This document shows positions 18,018-27,117 of a stretch of DNA of 64,000 nt, in pieces (positions within the stretch are counted from its first letter, which is position 1; the number at the start of each line of letters is the position of its first letter). Where the stretch lies: NCBI GenBank assembly GCA_002379425.1, contig DFTH01000004.1, forward strand, positions 1-64,000. Reading direction: 5' to 3'. This stretch comes from Prevotella sp. UBA4217 (GTDB taxonomy: Bacteria > Bacteroidota > Bacteroidia > Bacteroidales > Bacteroidaceae). A model generated the notes under the pieces. The model was not told where the DNA came from. It searched no databases and saw nothing but the letters and a program-made list of their open reading frames with translations. A program made the translations under genes and the position numbers.

Positions 18018-18025
18018 CAAAGATA
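18018..18025 (-). promoter_or_regulatory. Promoter of the four-helix-bundle gene
   Basis: On the - strand TATCTTTG with TTG 20 bases upstream (18046-18048), a close match to the Bacteroidota consensus, 30 bases before ATG 17988. Confidence 0.7.
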
Positions 18026-18067
18026 GCGCTTTATTTTCGATTGCGCAAGTTTTTTGGGGATTTTTTT

Positions 18068-18145
18068 CTAGTCCTAGGTATCCTAGGTATCCTAGGCATC
18101 CTAGGAGTCCTAGGGCCCCTAGAACACCTAGAATCCCTAGAGAAA
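18068..18145. repeat. CTAG 9-bp tandem repeat array upstream of alaS
   Basis: After a short CTAGTC, eight 9-mers run from 18074: CTAGGTATC twice, CTAGGCATC, CTAGGAGTC, CTAGGGCCC, CTAGAACAC, CTAGAATCC, CTAGAGAAA. Three variants are identical to units in the DUF3316 array at 14506. This copy is intergenic; the open frames across it are fragments of the repeat reading Leu-Gly-X. Confidence 0.88.
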
Positions 18146-18147
18146 AT

Positions 18148-18198
18148 CCTTTCAGCCAGGAGATATCTCTCTGATAGTGAGCGCATTGCGCTGAAAGG
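18148..18198 (+). repeat. 51-base palindromic-end element, copy 1
   Basis: Begins CCTTTCAGCC and ends CGCTGAAAGG, so its ends pair as a stem. The inverted second copy is at 18385-18435. On this strand it would read SDSERIALKG if translated. Confidence 0.65.
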
Positions 18199-18239
18199 AG
18201 ATAGCGCGGGTTATCTTGCTCTTCCGATGGCTGTTGTCT

Positions 18240-18285
18240 ATCATCTGACAATTGTCAAACGAACGTTTGACAATTGTCAGATGAT
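18240..18285. promoter_or_regulatory. 46-base near-perfect palindrome, operator-like
   Basis: 22-bp perfect arms (18240-18261 with 18264-18285) separated by only 2 bases. Each arm contains the self-complementary 12-mer TGACAATTGTCA (18246-18257 and 18268-18279), with centres 22 bases apart, about two helical turns. It has no T run, so it is not a terminator. It lies about 213 bases upstream of the alaS -7 box. A pair of dimer binding sites is one reading; a repeat-element core is another. Confidence 0.6.
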
Positions 18286-18384
18286 TATAAAGCGGCATTA
18301 AATATCGATAGATCGCCTCCTCAGGGATAGGCTGTGGCTCCTCTGGAATAGGGTATATCCCCCTTTGCTGGGCCGCGAAAAAGT

Positions 18385-18435
18385 CCTTTCAGCGTAATGC
18401 TCTGTGAATCAGCCAGTTGGCTTGCGGCTGAAAGG
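18385..18435 (-). repeat. 51-base palindromic-end element, copy 2 (inverted)
   Basis: The reverse complement begins CCTTTCAGCC and ends CGCTGAAAGG, has the same 51-base length as copy 1, and shares the internal blocks CTGAT and GCATT at identical positions. On the - strand it would read ADSQSITLKG. Confidence 0.65.
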
Positions 18436-18497
18436 GGTCTTGGATATGATTTCAATGTTTTTATAAGGTAAATTTTGGCGGTTTCGAAAATAATGTG

Positions 18498-18505
18498 TAA
18501 TTTTG
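18498..18505 (+). promoter_or_regulatory. alaS promoter (-7 box)
   Basis: TAATTTTG. It overlaps the outermost in-frame start at 18503, so that start cannot be used and translation begins at 18536. Confidence 0.7.
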
Positions 18506-18535
18506 CACTCAATTACAAAAAGGATACATACGACA

Positions 18536-21187
18536 ATGACAGCAAACGAAATTCGCGACTCATTCAAGAAATTCTTCGAGTCGAAGCAGCATGCCATCGT
18601 GCCCTCTGCACCGATGGTGATTAAGGACGACCCCACACTGATGTTCACTAACGCTGGTATGAACCAGTGGAAAGATATCATCCTCGGCACCCGCGACCCA
18701 GAGCCGCGCCGCAGGGCCGACACGCAGAAGTGCCTCCGTGTCAGCGGCAAGCACAACGACCTGGAGGAGGTGGGCCACGACACGTACCACCACACCATGT
18801 TCGAGATGCTCGGCAACTGGTCGTTTGGCGACTACTTCAAGGAGGGCGCCATCGACATGGCGTGGGAGTATCTGGTGGATGTGCTGAAACTGAACCCTGC
18901 CGACCTCTACGTGACGGTGTTCGAGGGCTCGCCCGAAGAGAATATCCCTCGCGACGACGAGGCTGCCCGCTACTGGGCGAAGCACGTGCCTGAGGATCAT
19001 ATCATCAACGGTAATAAGCACGACAACTTCTGGGAGATGGGCGATACGGGTCCCTGCGGACCCTGCTCGGAGATCCACGTCGATAGCCGTACCCCTGAGC
19101 AGCGCAAGGCCAGTGGTATCAGTGGCCGCGACCTGGTGAACAAGGACGATCCCCAGGTGATTGAGATATGGAACCTGGTGTTCATGCAGTTCAACCGTAG
19201 GGCTGACGGCTCGCTGGAGAAACTCTCGATGAACGTGATCGACACGGGCATGGGCTTCGAGCGCCTCGTCCGCATGCTGCAGGGCAAGCACTCCAACTAT
19301 GATACCGATATCTTCCAGCCGATCATCAAGGCCGAGGAGCAGATCACAGGCCTGAAATACACCACCTTTGAGGATGGTGAGGTCGGTAAGGAACAGGACG
19401 ACATCAACGTGGCCATGCGTGTATGCGCCGACCACCTGCGTGCCGTCTCGTTCTCGATCGCCGACGGACAGTTGCCCTCGAATGCGAAGGCTGGTTACGT
19501 GATCCGCCGCATCCTGCGCCGTGCCGTGCGCTACGCCTATACGTTCCTCGGACAGAAGGAGTCGTTCCTCTATAAACTCGTGCCCACGCTGGTGCATGAG
19601 ATGGGTGATGCCTTCCCCGAACTGAAGGCGCAGCAGCAACTCATCTCCAAGGTGATGAAGGAAGAGGAAGATGCCTTCCTCCGTACGCTCGACAAGGGTA
19701 TCTCCCTGCTCGACAAGGCCATGGAGGAGATGAGGAGCAAGGGAGAGAAGGAGTTGGATGGCGTACAGGCCTTCCGCCTCTTCGATACCTACGGATTCCC
19801 GCTCGACCTGACGGAACTGATCTGTCGCGAGAACGGCTTTACCGTGAACGAGGCGCAGTTTGACGTGGAGATGCAGAAGCAGAAGGAGCGCGCCCGCAAC
19901 GCTGCCGCCGTCGAGAACAGCGACTGGGTGGAACTGGCCGCAGGCGAACAGCAGTTCGTGGGCTATGACTATACGGAATACGAGTGCCATATCCTCCGCT
20001 ACCGCAAGGTGACGCAGAAGAAGAATGAGTTCTATGAACTGGTGCTCGACTACACACCGTTCTATGGTGAGATGGGTGGACAGGTCGGCGACTGTGGCGT
20101 GCTCGTCAATGAGGCCGAGACCATCGAGATCATCGACACCAAGCGCGAGAACAACCAGAGCGTGCATATCGTGAAGCAGTTGCCGAAGGATCCCTCAGCC
20201 CAGTTCATGGCCTGTGTGGATACCGATAAGCGCGACGCTTCAGCCGCCAACCACACCGCTACCCACCTGCTCGACTACGCCTTGAAGCAGGTGCTGGGCG
20301 ACCATGTGGAGCAGAAGGGCTCGTTCGTTTCGCCAGACACCCTGCGCTTCGACTTCTCCCACTTCGAGAAGGTCAGCGACGAGCAGTTGCGCCAGGTGGA
20401 GCGGATGGTGAACGAGATGATCCGCGAGGATATTCCCCTCGACGAGCATCGCGACGTGCCCTTCGACGAGGCCAAGAAACTCGGTGCCATCGCCCTCTTC
20501 GGTGAGAAGTACGGTGACAAGGTGCGCGTGGTGCGCTTCGGACCCTCGTGTGAGTTCTGCGGTGGTATCCATGCCAAGGCCACGGGTAAGATCGGCTTCT
20601 TCAAGATCATCTCTGAGAGTAGTGTGGCAGCAGGTATCCGCCGTATCGAGGCCAAGACAGGCAAGGAATGTGAGGAACTGCTCTATGCCACGGAGGATAT
20701 GCTGAAGGCCGTGAAGGCGTTCTTCAACAATGCCAAGGACCTGCAGGGCGTGATTCAGAAGTATATTGAGGAGCACGACTCCATGAAGAAGGATATCGAG
20801 CAGTTCCAGGCTGAGCGCGTACAGGCCTTGGCCAAGGATCTGGTGGCCCGTGGCCGTCAGGTAAACGGCGTGACGGTGATCACGGGGAAGTTCGAGATGA
20901 TGGCCAATGCCGCCAAGGACCTGGTGTTCAAAGTGCGCGAACTGCATCCGGAGAGTCTCGTCTGCGTGGTGGGTACCGTGTTCGACGGCAAGCCATTGCT
21001 CAACGTGATGCTCAGCGACGATATGGTGAAGGACCACGGTCTGAATGCTGGTCAGTTGGTGCGCGAGGCTGCCAAACTGATGCAGGGCGGCGGCGGTGGA
21101 CAGCCCCATTTCGCCTCAGCAGGTGGTAAGAATCCTGACGGGCTCTCTGCTGCCATCGATAAGGTGGTGGAACTGGCGAGTTTATAG
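18536..21187 (+). CDS. alaS: Alanine-tRNA ligase
   Basis: Charges tRNA-Ala and edits mischarged Ser and Gly. Starting at ATG 18536 ([17 protein letters not shown], the usual N-terminus) it has 883 residues. It shows the class II core with [10 protein letters not shown] and [14 protein letters not shown], the editing-domain zinc motif HTATHLL plus CEFCGGIH, and the C-Ala tail with [14 protein letters not shown]. The upstream 547 bases hold the repeat structures at 18068-18435. merR follows after 30 bases of a 14-base repeat. Confidence 0.97.
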   Translation: MTANEIRDSFKKFFESKQHAIVPSAPMVIKDDPTLMFTNAGMNQWKDIILGTRDPEPRRRADTQKCLRVSGKHNDLEEVGHDTYHHTMFEMLGNWSFGDYFKEGAIDMAWEYLVDVLKLNPADLYVTVFEGSPEENIPRDDEAARYWAKHVPEDHIINGNKHDNFWEMGDTGPCGPCSEIHVDSRTPEQRKASGISGRDLVNKDDPQVIEIWNLVFMQFNRRADGSLEKLSMNVIDTGMGFERLVRMLQGKHSNYDTDIFQPIIKAEEQITGLKYTTFEDGEVGKEQDDINVAMRVCADHLRAVSFSIADGQLPSNAKAGYVIRRILRRAVRYAYTFLGQKESFLYKLVPTLVHEMGDAFPELKAQQQLISKVMKEEEDAFLRTLDKGISLLDKAMEEMRSKGEKELDGVQAFRLFDTYGFPLDLTELICRENGFTVNEAQFDVEMQKQKERARNAAAVENSDWVELAAGEQQFVGYDYTEYECHILRYRKVTQKKNEFYELVLDYTPFYGEMGGQVGDCGVLVNEAETIEIIDTKRENNQSVHIVKQLPKDPSAQFMACVDTDKRDASAANHTATHLLDYALKQVLGDHVEQKGSFVSPDTLRFDFSHFEKVSDEQLRQVERMVNEMIREDIPLDEHRDVPFDEAKKLGAIALFGEKYGDKVRVVRFGPSCEFCGGIHAKATGKIGFFKIISESSVAAGIRRIEAKTGKECEELLYATEDMLKAVKAFFNNAKDLQGVIQKYIEEHDSMKKDIEQFQAERVQALAKDLVARGRQVNGVTVITGKFEMMANAAKDLVFKVRELHPESLVCVVGTVFDGKPLLNVMLSDDMVKDHGLNAGQLVREAAKLMQGGGGGQPHFASAGGKNPDGLSAAIDKVVELASL

Positions 21188-21217
21188 TTGATAGTTTATA
21201 GTTGACAGTTTATAGTT
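21179..21217. repeat. 14-base tandem repeat spanning the alaS-merR gap
   Basis: Units AGTTTATAGTTGAT, AGTTTATAGTTGAC and a partial AGTTTATAGTT. The first unit includes the last alaS codon and stop; the last ends one base before the merR ATG. Confidence 0.75.
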
Positions 21218-21568
21218 ATGGCGTTGAATCTGAACAAGAACCTGAAACTCTACTACTCCATCAAGGAGGTGGCAGAGATGTTTGAACTCAATGAGAGTAC
21301 GCTACGCTACTGGGAACAGGAGTTTCCGTTCCTGAAGCCCAAGACGACTGGTCCTGCCAAGGTGCGTCAGTATCAGGAGAAGGATATTGAGCAGATTCGG
21401 CTGATCCATAATCTCGTGAAGGTGCGGGGGTTCAAATTGGCGGCAGCCAGGAAAATCCTGACCCAGAATCGTAATGGAGCCGACAAACGGGCCGACGTGA
21501 TGGAGTCGCTGATGAGTGTCAGGGCCGACCTCCAGGCACTGAAGAAGCAACTGGATTCACTAGTATGA
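21218..21568 (+). CDS. MerR family transcriptional regulator
   Basis: A 116-residue protein with an N-terminal winged helix-turn-helix of the MerR type (YYSIKEVAEMFELNESTLRYWEQEFPF, residues about 12-38) and a C-terminal dimerisation coiled coil (residues about 90-115). There is no Cys-rich metal site or effector domain, so what it senses is not visible. The short MerR-like form is common next to housekeeping genes in Bacteroidales. It is probably co-transcribed with alaS and ends at a strong terminator. Confidence 0.88.
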   Translation: MALNLNKNLKLYYSIKEVAEMFELNESTLRYWEQEFPFLKPKTTGPAKVRQYQEKDIEQIRLIHNLVKVRGFKLAAARKILTQNRNGADKRADVMESLMSVRADLQALKKQLDSLV

Positions 21569-21597
21569 AAAAAGCCTCCCGATCGGGAGGCTTTTTT
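21568..21597. terminator. Bidirectional terminator, merR versus pectinesterase operon
   Basis: A perfect 30-base palindrome (15-base arms, GCCTCCCGA against TCGGGAGGC) with A6 and T6 tracts on either side. It serves merR on + and the parA-to-pectinesterase operon on -. Confidence 0.9.
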
Positions 21598-21598
21598 C

Positions 21599-21634
21599 CT
21601 AGGAGTTCTAGGAGTTCTAGGGCTCCTAGGGTAT
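21599..21634. repeat. CTAG 9-bp tandem repeat at the pectinesterase 3' end
   Basis: Four units: CTAGGAGTT twice, CTAGGGCTC, CTAGGGTAT. The last supplies the stop codon of the pectinesterase gene (21626-21628 on the - strand). Confidence 0.8.
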
Positions 21635-22603
21635 CCAGGCGGTATCGCCGAATACGGCCTCGGGGGTGATGGCGGATGCTTCTTTCTTAGAAAGTTGGCG
21701 GCTCCAGTTGACACGCGCTTTCGTATCGGCCCCTTCACCGTGGTTGTTATACTCAGAATAACGGGCAGTCTGTTCGCGATGCTGTTCCCAGTGGTGCCAT
21801 CCCTCAGGACGGATATGGCGCCCCATCTCACAATCCATAAATAAGGTATAGCCATAGTCGCGCCAGGGACGTCCCAGATAGACGGCATCAGCCCCCTTAG
21901 CAGCAATGAGACGGCATTTGTTGAAAACATACCCGTATGCCTGATCCTTGGGCGTGGAGGCTGCCGTGATATAACTGTTGACGAGACTCTCGATGGTACA
22001 GTTCTCAAACCATGCCGTCGAAGGGCCAAAGATAAAGTCGGTGGTACCACAGATATAGCAGTCCTTGAAGAAGAGCCGTGTGGCAGGCATGCCTGTATAG
22101 ACGGTGTCCTGATGGCCGATGAATCGGCAATTGACAAATACCAGACGGTCGCCTTCTGTATGGAGTGCCACGGCTTGTCCCAGCCGTGCAGAGTTATTCT
22201 CAATGGTGAGATTCTTCAGGGTGATATCGTTGCCCTCGATCTTCATGGTGTAGGTGCGGAAGGTGCCCATGGGCTGGAGTCGTGGGGCCGCTGTCCCCAG
22301 TAATACCTTCACGTTGGCGTGGTCATCATAGGTGATGATGGTCTTCTCCTTGCTCTCCCCACAAATCTCGATATGCTGTAGCCACTGGGGGATAATGAGT
22401 TTTTCCTTATAGGTACCGTTCTTCACGAAGATGACCTTGTGATAGTCCATGAAGGCCCGGCATACCTCGATGGCCTCGTCGATGGTGCGGAACTCGCCAG
22501 TGCCGTCGCGGGCGACGACGATGGTGTCTGGGTTGTCATACTTGCTGGCTGCTGAAGCCACCAGCGGAAGGAATAGGGTCAGTGTTAGTAGTAATTTCTT
22601 CAT
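21626..22603 (-). CDS. Pectinesterase (carbohydrate esterase family 8)
   Basis: A secreted pectin methylesterase of 325 residues that removes methyl groups from homogalacturonan. The signal peptide ends near VASAA. Family motifs appear in order: GQAVAL, QDTVY (Asp), GTTDFIFG (catalytic Asp) and YLGRPW (Arg). It follows rel by only 3 bases and is the last gene of the parA operon. No other pectin gene is nearby, so it is not in a normal polysaccharide utilisation locus. Confidence 0.93.
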   Translation of the reverse strand: MKKLLLTLTLFLPLVASAASKYDNPDTIVVARDGTGEFRTIDEAIEVCRAFMDYHKVIFVKNGTYKEKLIIPQWLQHIEICGESKEKTIITYDDHANVKVLLGTAAPRLQPMGTFRTYTMKIEGNDITLKNLTIENNSARLGQAVALHTEGDRLVFVNCRFIGHQDTVYTGMPATRLFFKDCYICGTTDFIFGPSTAWFENCTIESLVNSYITAASTPKDQAYGYVFNKCRLIAAKGADAVYLGRPWRDYGYTLFMDCEMGRHIRPEGWHHWEQHREQTARYSEYNNHGEGADTKARVNWSRQLSKKEASAITPEAVFGDTAWIP

Positions 22604-22606
22604 TGG

Positions 22607-24874
22607 TTACATGATTTCTGATATTTCCTTGAGATCAGCGATCTTTTTCAGGTTGGTAATGATGGCCTGCACATCCTCGCGGTCGTGAACGCGCAGTTCG
22701 ATGCTGCCGTCGAAGATGCCGTCCTCACAGGTGATCATGATTTTGTGGATGTTGACGTTCATCTGGGAGGAGACTATCTGCGTGATCTCGTTGAGCAGTC
22801 CAACGCGGTCGATGCCCCCCAGGCGGATGGTCGCGTCGAAGAAGAGAATCTTATGCATGTCCCATTTGATGTCGAGGATGCGGTTACCGAAACTTGACTT
22901 CAGTTTGGCCGCCACAGGACAAGCCCGCTTGTGGATTTCTATCTGGTTCTTATTATTGATATAGCCCAGGGCATCGTCGCCGGGGATAGGGTGACAGCAG
23001 CCCAGGAACTTATATTGGTTGATGTTCTCTTCAGAGAGGAAGACCGGCTTCTTGCGGTTGAACTTCTCTGGCACGATGAATAGTTCCTGCTTGGGTGTAT
23101 CTTCCTTTCTCTTCTTATTGACAAAGGGCACGTATTTCCGCCAGCCAGACTGGGTCTCACTGTCTTTCTGCTTGCCGTTGAGTTTGTCTATGTCCTTCTC
23201 TCCCAAGAGGACGATTTTCTCACCGATGGCCTGGAGGAATTCGTTGCGCTTGGTGTAGTCGTGGAATTCCGCCAGTTGGTTTGCCAGGGCAATATTTGGT
23301 TCAAAGCCGTTTTTCTGCAGGAATGTGTTCAGGATCTCTTCGCCCTGGCGTTGTACCTCTCTGTTATCGCGGCGCAGGATAGCCTGGATCTTGGCTTTGG
23401 CCTTGGCCGTTGAGGCAAAATTAATCCACTGGGGACTGACATGCTGCGACTTGGAGGTGAGGATCTCCACTTGGTCACCGCTCTGCAGTTTATGAGAGAG
23501 TGGAACCAGTTTGTGGTTCACCTTCGCACCAATGCAATGGCTGCCAAGGAAGGTGTGTATGGAGAATGCGAAGTCGAGAGCCGTACAGCCTGCAGGCAGT
23601 GTGCGTATCTCTCCTTTCGGCGTAAATACGAATATTTCAGAGGCGAAGAGGTTCAGTTTGATGGTGTCAAGGAAATCCATGGCATCGGGCTGCGGGTCAT
23701 CAAGAATCTCCTTGATGGTACGCAGCCAGTCGTTCAACTCGTTCTCGTCCTCCGTATATTCCTCTTCCACGCCGTCCTTGTATTTCCAATGGGCAGCAAA
23801 TCCCTGTTCTGCAATCTCGTCCATACGGTCAGAGCGTATCTGTACCTCTATCCAACGGCCCTGTTTGGACATGAGGGTGACATGGAGAGCCTGGTATCCG
23901 TTGGCCTTGGGCTGGCTCAGCCAGTCGCGCAGGCGGTCAGGATGGGACTTGTATATCTTTGAGATAGCGACATAGATATTGAAACATTCGTTGACCTCTT
24001 CCGCCCGGACTTTGGGGGTGAAGATAATGCGCACCGCCAGGATGTCGTAGATTTCCTCAAAGGTGACGTGCTTGTTCTGCATCTTATTCCAGATGGAGTA
24101 GGGACTCTTCACGCGTTCTTTGATCTCGTACTGGATTCCCATGCGTTTCAGGGCATCCTCGATGGGGTTGGTGAACTGGGTGAACAACTCGTCGCGGGAG
24201 GCACGGGTCGATTTTAGTTTCGACTCAATGGCCGCATATTCGTCGGGATGCTCAAACTTAAAACTCAGGTTCTCCAGTTCCGACTTGATCTTGTTTAGTC
24301 CCAGGCGGTTGGCTAATGGGGCATAGATATAAAGTGTCTCACCAGCAATCTTATACTGCTTGTTGGCTGGCTGGGAATCCAGCGTGCGCATGTTGTGCAG
24401 ACGGTCGCAGATCTTGATGAGGATGACGCGGATATCGTCGCTCATCGTGAGTAGCAGTTTCTTGAAGTTCTCTGCCTGTGCGGAGGCCTGCTCGCCAAAG
24501 ATGCCACCACTGATCTTCGTCAGACCATCGACAATCTGCGCAATCTTCGCGCCAAAGATGTTCTCTATGTCCTCAACGGTGTAGTCGGTATCCTCCACGA
24601 CGTCATGGAGTAGGGCGGAACAGATACTGGTGGAGCCGAGTCCTATCTCTGAGCAGGCGATCTGTGCCACTGCAATAGGGTGCATGATATAGGGCTCTCC
24701 AGACAGGCGGCGCACACCTTTGTGGGCCTGACGGGCAAAGTTGAAGGCCTTGGTAATCAGATCGACCTTCTTCCTGTGACGTGATGCCAGATAGTCGTTT
24801 AACAGTTTCTGGAACGCATCATTGATGAGTTTGTCATCTTGCTCCTCCTGCGTCATCTGCTCTATATCATCCAT
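22607..24874 (-). CDS. rel: Bifunctional (p)ppGpp synthetase/hydrolase
   Basis: A RelA/SpoT-family stringent response enzyme of 755 residues. The N-terminal HD hydrolase domain has ALLHDVVED and RLHNMRT; both are intact, so hydrolysis is expected. The synthetase domain includes RVKSPYSIWNKM and EIYDILAVRI. TGS (VFTPKGEIRTLPAG), a helical/zinc-finger region with FLGCCHPIPGD, and a C-terminal ACT domain follow. It is in an operon with mltD-like (26 bases upstream) and pectinesterase (3 bases downstream). Confidence 0.95.
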   Translation of the reverse strand: MDDIEQMTQEEQDDKLINDAFQKLLNDYLASRHRKKVDLITKAFNFARQAHKGVRRLSGEPYIMHPIAVAQIACSEIGLGSTSICSALLHDVVEDTDYTVEDIENIFGAKIAQIVDGLTKISGGIFGEQASAQAENFKKLLLTMSDDIRVILIKICDRLHNMRTLDSQPANKQYKIAGETLYIYAPLANRLGLNKIKSELENLSFKFEHPDEYAAIESKLKSTRASRDELFTQFTNPIEDALKRMGIQYEIKERVKSPYSIWNKMQNKHVTFEEIYDILAVRIIFTPKVRAEEVNECFNIYVAISKIYKSHPDRLRDWLSQPKANGYQALHVTLMSKQGRWIEVQIRSDRMDEIAEQGFAAHWKYKDGVEEEYTEDENELNDWLRTIKEILDDPQPDAMDFLDTIKLNLFASEIFVFTPKGEIRTLPAGCTALDFAFSIHTFLGSHCIGAKVNHKLVPLSHKLQSGDQVEILTSKSQHVSPQWINFASTAKAKAKIQAILRRDNREVQRQGEEILNTFLQKNGFEPNIALANQLAEFHDYTKRNEFLQAIGEKIVLLGEKDIDKLNGKQKDSETQSGWRKYVPFVNKKRKEDTPKQELFIVPEKFNRKKPVFLSEENINQYKFLGCCHPIPGDDALGYINNKNQIEIHKRACPVAAKLKSSFGNRILDIKWDMHKILFFDATIRLGGIDRVGLLNEITQIVSSQMNVNIHKIMITCEDGIFDGSIELRVHDREDVQAIITNLKKIADLKEISEIM

Positions 24875-24900
24875 AGTTTATCCCCTTTCTCTTTGCAACG

Positions 24901-26361
24901 TTATCTGATTCTCAGTTTCTTTCCTGCCTGGATATTGGAACCCTTGATGCCATTCAACTTTCTCAGTTTGGCCACAGTGGTTCCATTACGCTTGGCAATC
25001 TCAGAGAGGGTCTGTCCCTTCCTGACTGTTATCGAGGAACCGCCTGAACTGCGAGAAGAACGCCCATGCCGTGCATTGCGGGCACTGCGTGTGCTATGGC
25101 GCCCGCTCCTTCGACTGTAGGCACTTCTACGGCTACGTGAAAAAGTCGGGATGTCGTCGTTTACATCTGCCACGGTGCGGTGGGTCAGGAACTCGCTGGT
25201 ACGGTAGTTATAGACCGAGTCTTCATGGTCGAGGAAATTGCCGATGTCACTGATGGTCATCTTGATGGTGGAAGGCTTGGTCAGACCGGGTACGATATCA
25301 CGGCGGTATTCTGGGTTCAAGGCCCTCAACTGCTCAATATCAATATCAAGGGCACCTGCTATCTGTCCCAGGTGTACATTCTTGTTGACAACGACTGTGT
25401 CGGTCTGCAACGGAAGTGTCGTGTTCATCGGACAGATGTTATGTTCGCAGTAATAGGTCATGATATAATTGGCGGCAATGAATGCCGGCACGTAGCCGCG
25501 CGTCTCCGCCGGCAGGTAGGGGTACAGTTGCCAGTAGTCTTTCTCTCCACCAGCACGGTGAATGGCTTTCTTGATATTCTCTGGTCCGCAGTTATAGGCT
25601 GCAATGGCCAGGTTCCAGTCGCCAAAGATGCGATAGAAGTCCCTCAGCAGTCTGGCGGCTGCGTAGGATGACTTGATGGGATCGCGTCGCTCGTCAACGA
25701 GGGAATTGATCTCCAAACCATATTGCTTGCCAGTGGCAGGCATGAACTGCCACAGTCCAGCAGCCCCTGCGCGCGAGACGGCCTTGGGGTTCAGGGCAGA
25801 CTCTATGACAGGTAGATATTTCAGTTCAAGGGGTACCTGATAGGCTTCCAGGGCTTCTTCGAAGATGGGCAGGTAGAAATTCAGGGCTCCCAGCATATAA
25901 CTGACCGAGTAGCGCAGCCGTCCGCTATAGCGGTCTATGAAGCGCTGGACGATGTCATTATATGTCATCTCCATCACCGCGGGAATACGCTGTAGTCGTT
26001 CGATATACACTTCCTTGGGGAACGTGGGATTCTCATTCTTCATCTCGCAGTCACCGGGCGTACCAAGATAGGTCTTGGACATATAGAGGTTCAACAGACT
26101 GTCCAGGTCGTAAGTCATGGCTTCAGGAAACTCGATGACCTCTTCGTTGCCGTCCTGGTCAGTCACGGAGATTTCGTCTTCGGCCCTGACATCAATGATG
26201 TCATCCTCATCATCCGTCTCTTCATCATCCACGATGTCGGCGTTATCTACTACTTGAGCGATTACTGGAGAAGTGCAGAGAGAAAACTGGAAAGTGAAGA
26301 AAAGTATCAGGACTTTGATCCACCTGTTCTGACTCACCTCTTTCAATTTCGTTCTAATCAT
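24901..26361 (-). CDS. Membrane-bound lytic transglycosylase, MltD-like, with LysM
   Basis: Cleaves peptidoglycan glycan strands with formation of 1,6-anhydromuropeptides. It has 486 residues: a signal peptide (cleavage near VIAQV), an acidic linker, and an SLT domain with catalytic Glu in LPVIESALNPKA followed by GAAGLWQFMPATGKQYGL and AIAAYNCGPENI. A degenerate LysM-like segment (about residues 335-385) and a clear C-terminal LysM (VRKGQTLSEIAKRNGT) follow. A Ser/Arg-rich linker precedes the last LysM. It sits between DUF5683 and rel. Confidence 0.93.
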   Translation of the reverse strand: MIRTKLKEVSQNRWIKVLILFFTFQFSLCTSPVIAQVVDNADIVDDEETDDEDDIIDVRAEDEISVTDQDGNEEVIEFPEAMTYDLDSLLNLYMSKTYLGTPGDCEMKNENPTFPKEVYIERLQRIPAVMEMTYNDIVQRFIDRYSGRLRYSVSYMLGALNFYLPIFEEALEAYQVPLELKYLPVIESALNPKAVSRAGAAGLWQFMPATGKQYGLEINSLVDERRDPIKSSYAAARLLRDFYRIFGDWNLAIAAYNCGPENIKKAIHRAGGEKDYWQLYPYLPAETRGYVPAFIAANYIMTYYCEHNICPMNTTLPLQTDTVVVNKNVHLGQIAGALDIDIEQLRALNPEYRRDIVPGLTKPSTIKMTISDIGNFLDHEDSVYNYRTSEFLTHRTVADVNDDIPTFSRSRRSAYSRRSGRHSTRSARNARHGRSSRSSGGSSITVRKGQTLSEIAKRNGTTVAKLRKLNGIKGSNIQAGKKLRIR

Positions 26362-26391
26362 ATTAATTGTTTAGTTTATATTTATTCTTAA

Positions 26392-27114
26392 TTAAAAATT
26401 CAGGCTGCACTGCAGACCGACGGACGAGTTGTCTATTGGGTTCCCTGAAGTGTGATTGTTCAGGATGGTCGGCTCTACCCTCAGGCTCAGGTCCTTGGAT
26501 ATGTCGAAAACGGACAGTTCGGCATCGACGTAAGCATCAATCACCGAAAGGGCATAGACCCCAACCATCACGAAGAAACTCAGGTCGCGCCAACGGCGGT
26601 ATTTGTCCTTTCGCTTTTTGAAGATGTCCTTATAGCGCTCGGCATTGGCAGGCGTAATCTGCATGCCAAGGTGCAGGAACTGGTTGTAACTCTGTGTGCC
26701 TGGGTCGTCATCCATCAGGTCCAGATACGCTTGCGAGTAGTCCTTATACATGGAGTTGTTCCAACTCATCGCATAAATGCAACCGATAAAACCTCCATAG
26801 ACCAGCGGCAACTTCCAGTATTTCCTGTTATAGATCTGTCCACCACCAGGGATAACCAATGCGAGCCATAGTGCCCTTTTGGGGTTGGGTGTCCAGGTGG
26901 ACCAGTCCTTGACGGGCTTCAGATCCTTCTTAGTGTTTCCGACCACTGTCATCAGACTGTCTGTCGTCGCCTTGATGGTGGCACTGTCAATGGATAGGGT
27001 GAATGTGCTGTCAACGTCTATCTCTGTCTGGGCGGTACTCTTGGTGATACCCGCCATAAACAGAGAGAAAACTGTCAGGACAATCCTTGCTGATGTTAAT
27101 ATTATCTGTCTCAA
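26392..27114 (-). CDS. DUF5683 family membrane protein
   Basis: A 240-residue protein of the Bacteroidales family DUF5683. The signal-like N-terminus is followed by ALWLALVIPGGGQIYNRKYWKLPLVYGG (about residues 84-111), the family hallmark, and two or three hydrophobic segments. The family's role is unknown; its fixed place between parB and mltD suggests a link to cell wall growth or segregation, which is inference. It starts 3 bases after parB. Confidence 0.85.
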   Translation of the reverse strand: MRQIILTSARIVLTVFSLFMAGITKSTAQTEIDVDSTFTLSIDSATIKATTDSLMTVVGNTKKDLKPVKDWSTWTPNPKRALWLALVIPGGGQIYNRKYWKLPLVYGGFIGCIYAMSWNNSMYKDYSQAYLDLMDDDPGTQSYNQFLHLGMQITPANAERYKDIFKKRKDKYRRWRDLSFFVMVGVYALSVIDAYVDAELSVFDISKDLSLRVEPTILNNHTSGNPIDNSSVGLQCSLNF

Positions 27115-27117
27115 CGT

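Noticed and set aside
17361..18145. CTAG arrays as a CRISPR locus
   Set aside because: Units are 9 bases, directly adjacent, with no unique spacers and no cas genes in the window.
17662..18301. Short + and - frames reading LGILGILGV or similar upstream of alaS
   Set aside because: They are translations of the CTAG 9-mer array and palindromic elements, without a start context or conserved body.
18560..20167. A 535-codon open frame on the - strand
   Set aside because: It lies inside alaS on the opposite strand; alaS is complete and conserved, and the frame shows no domain.
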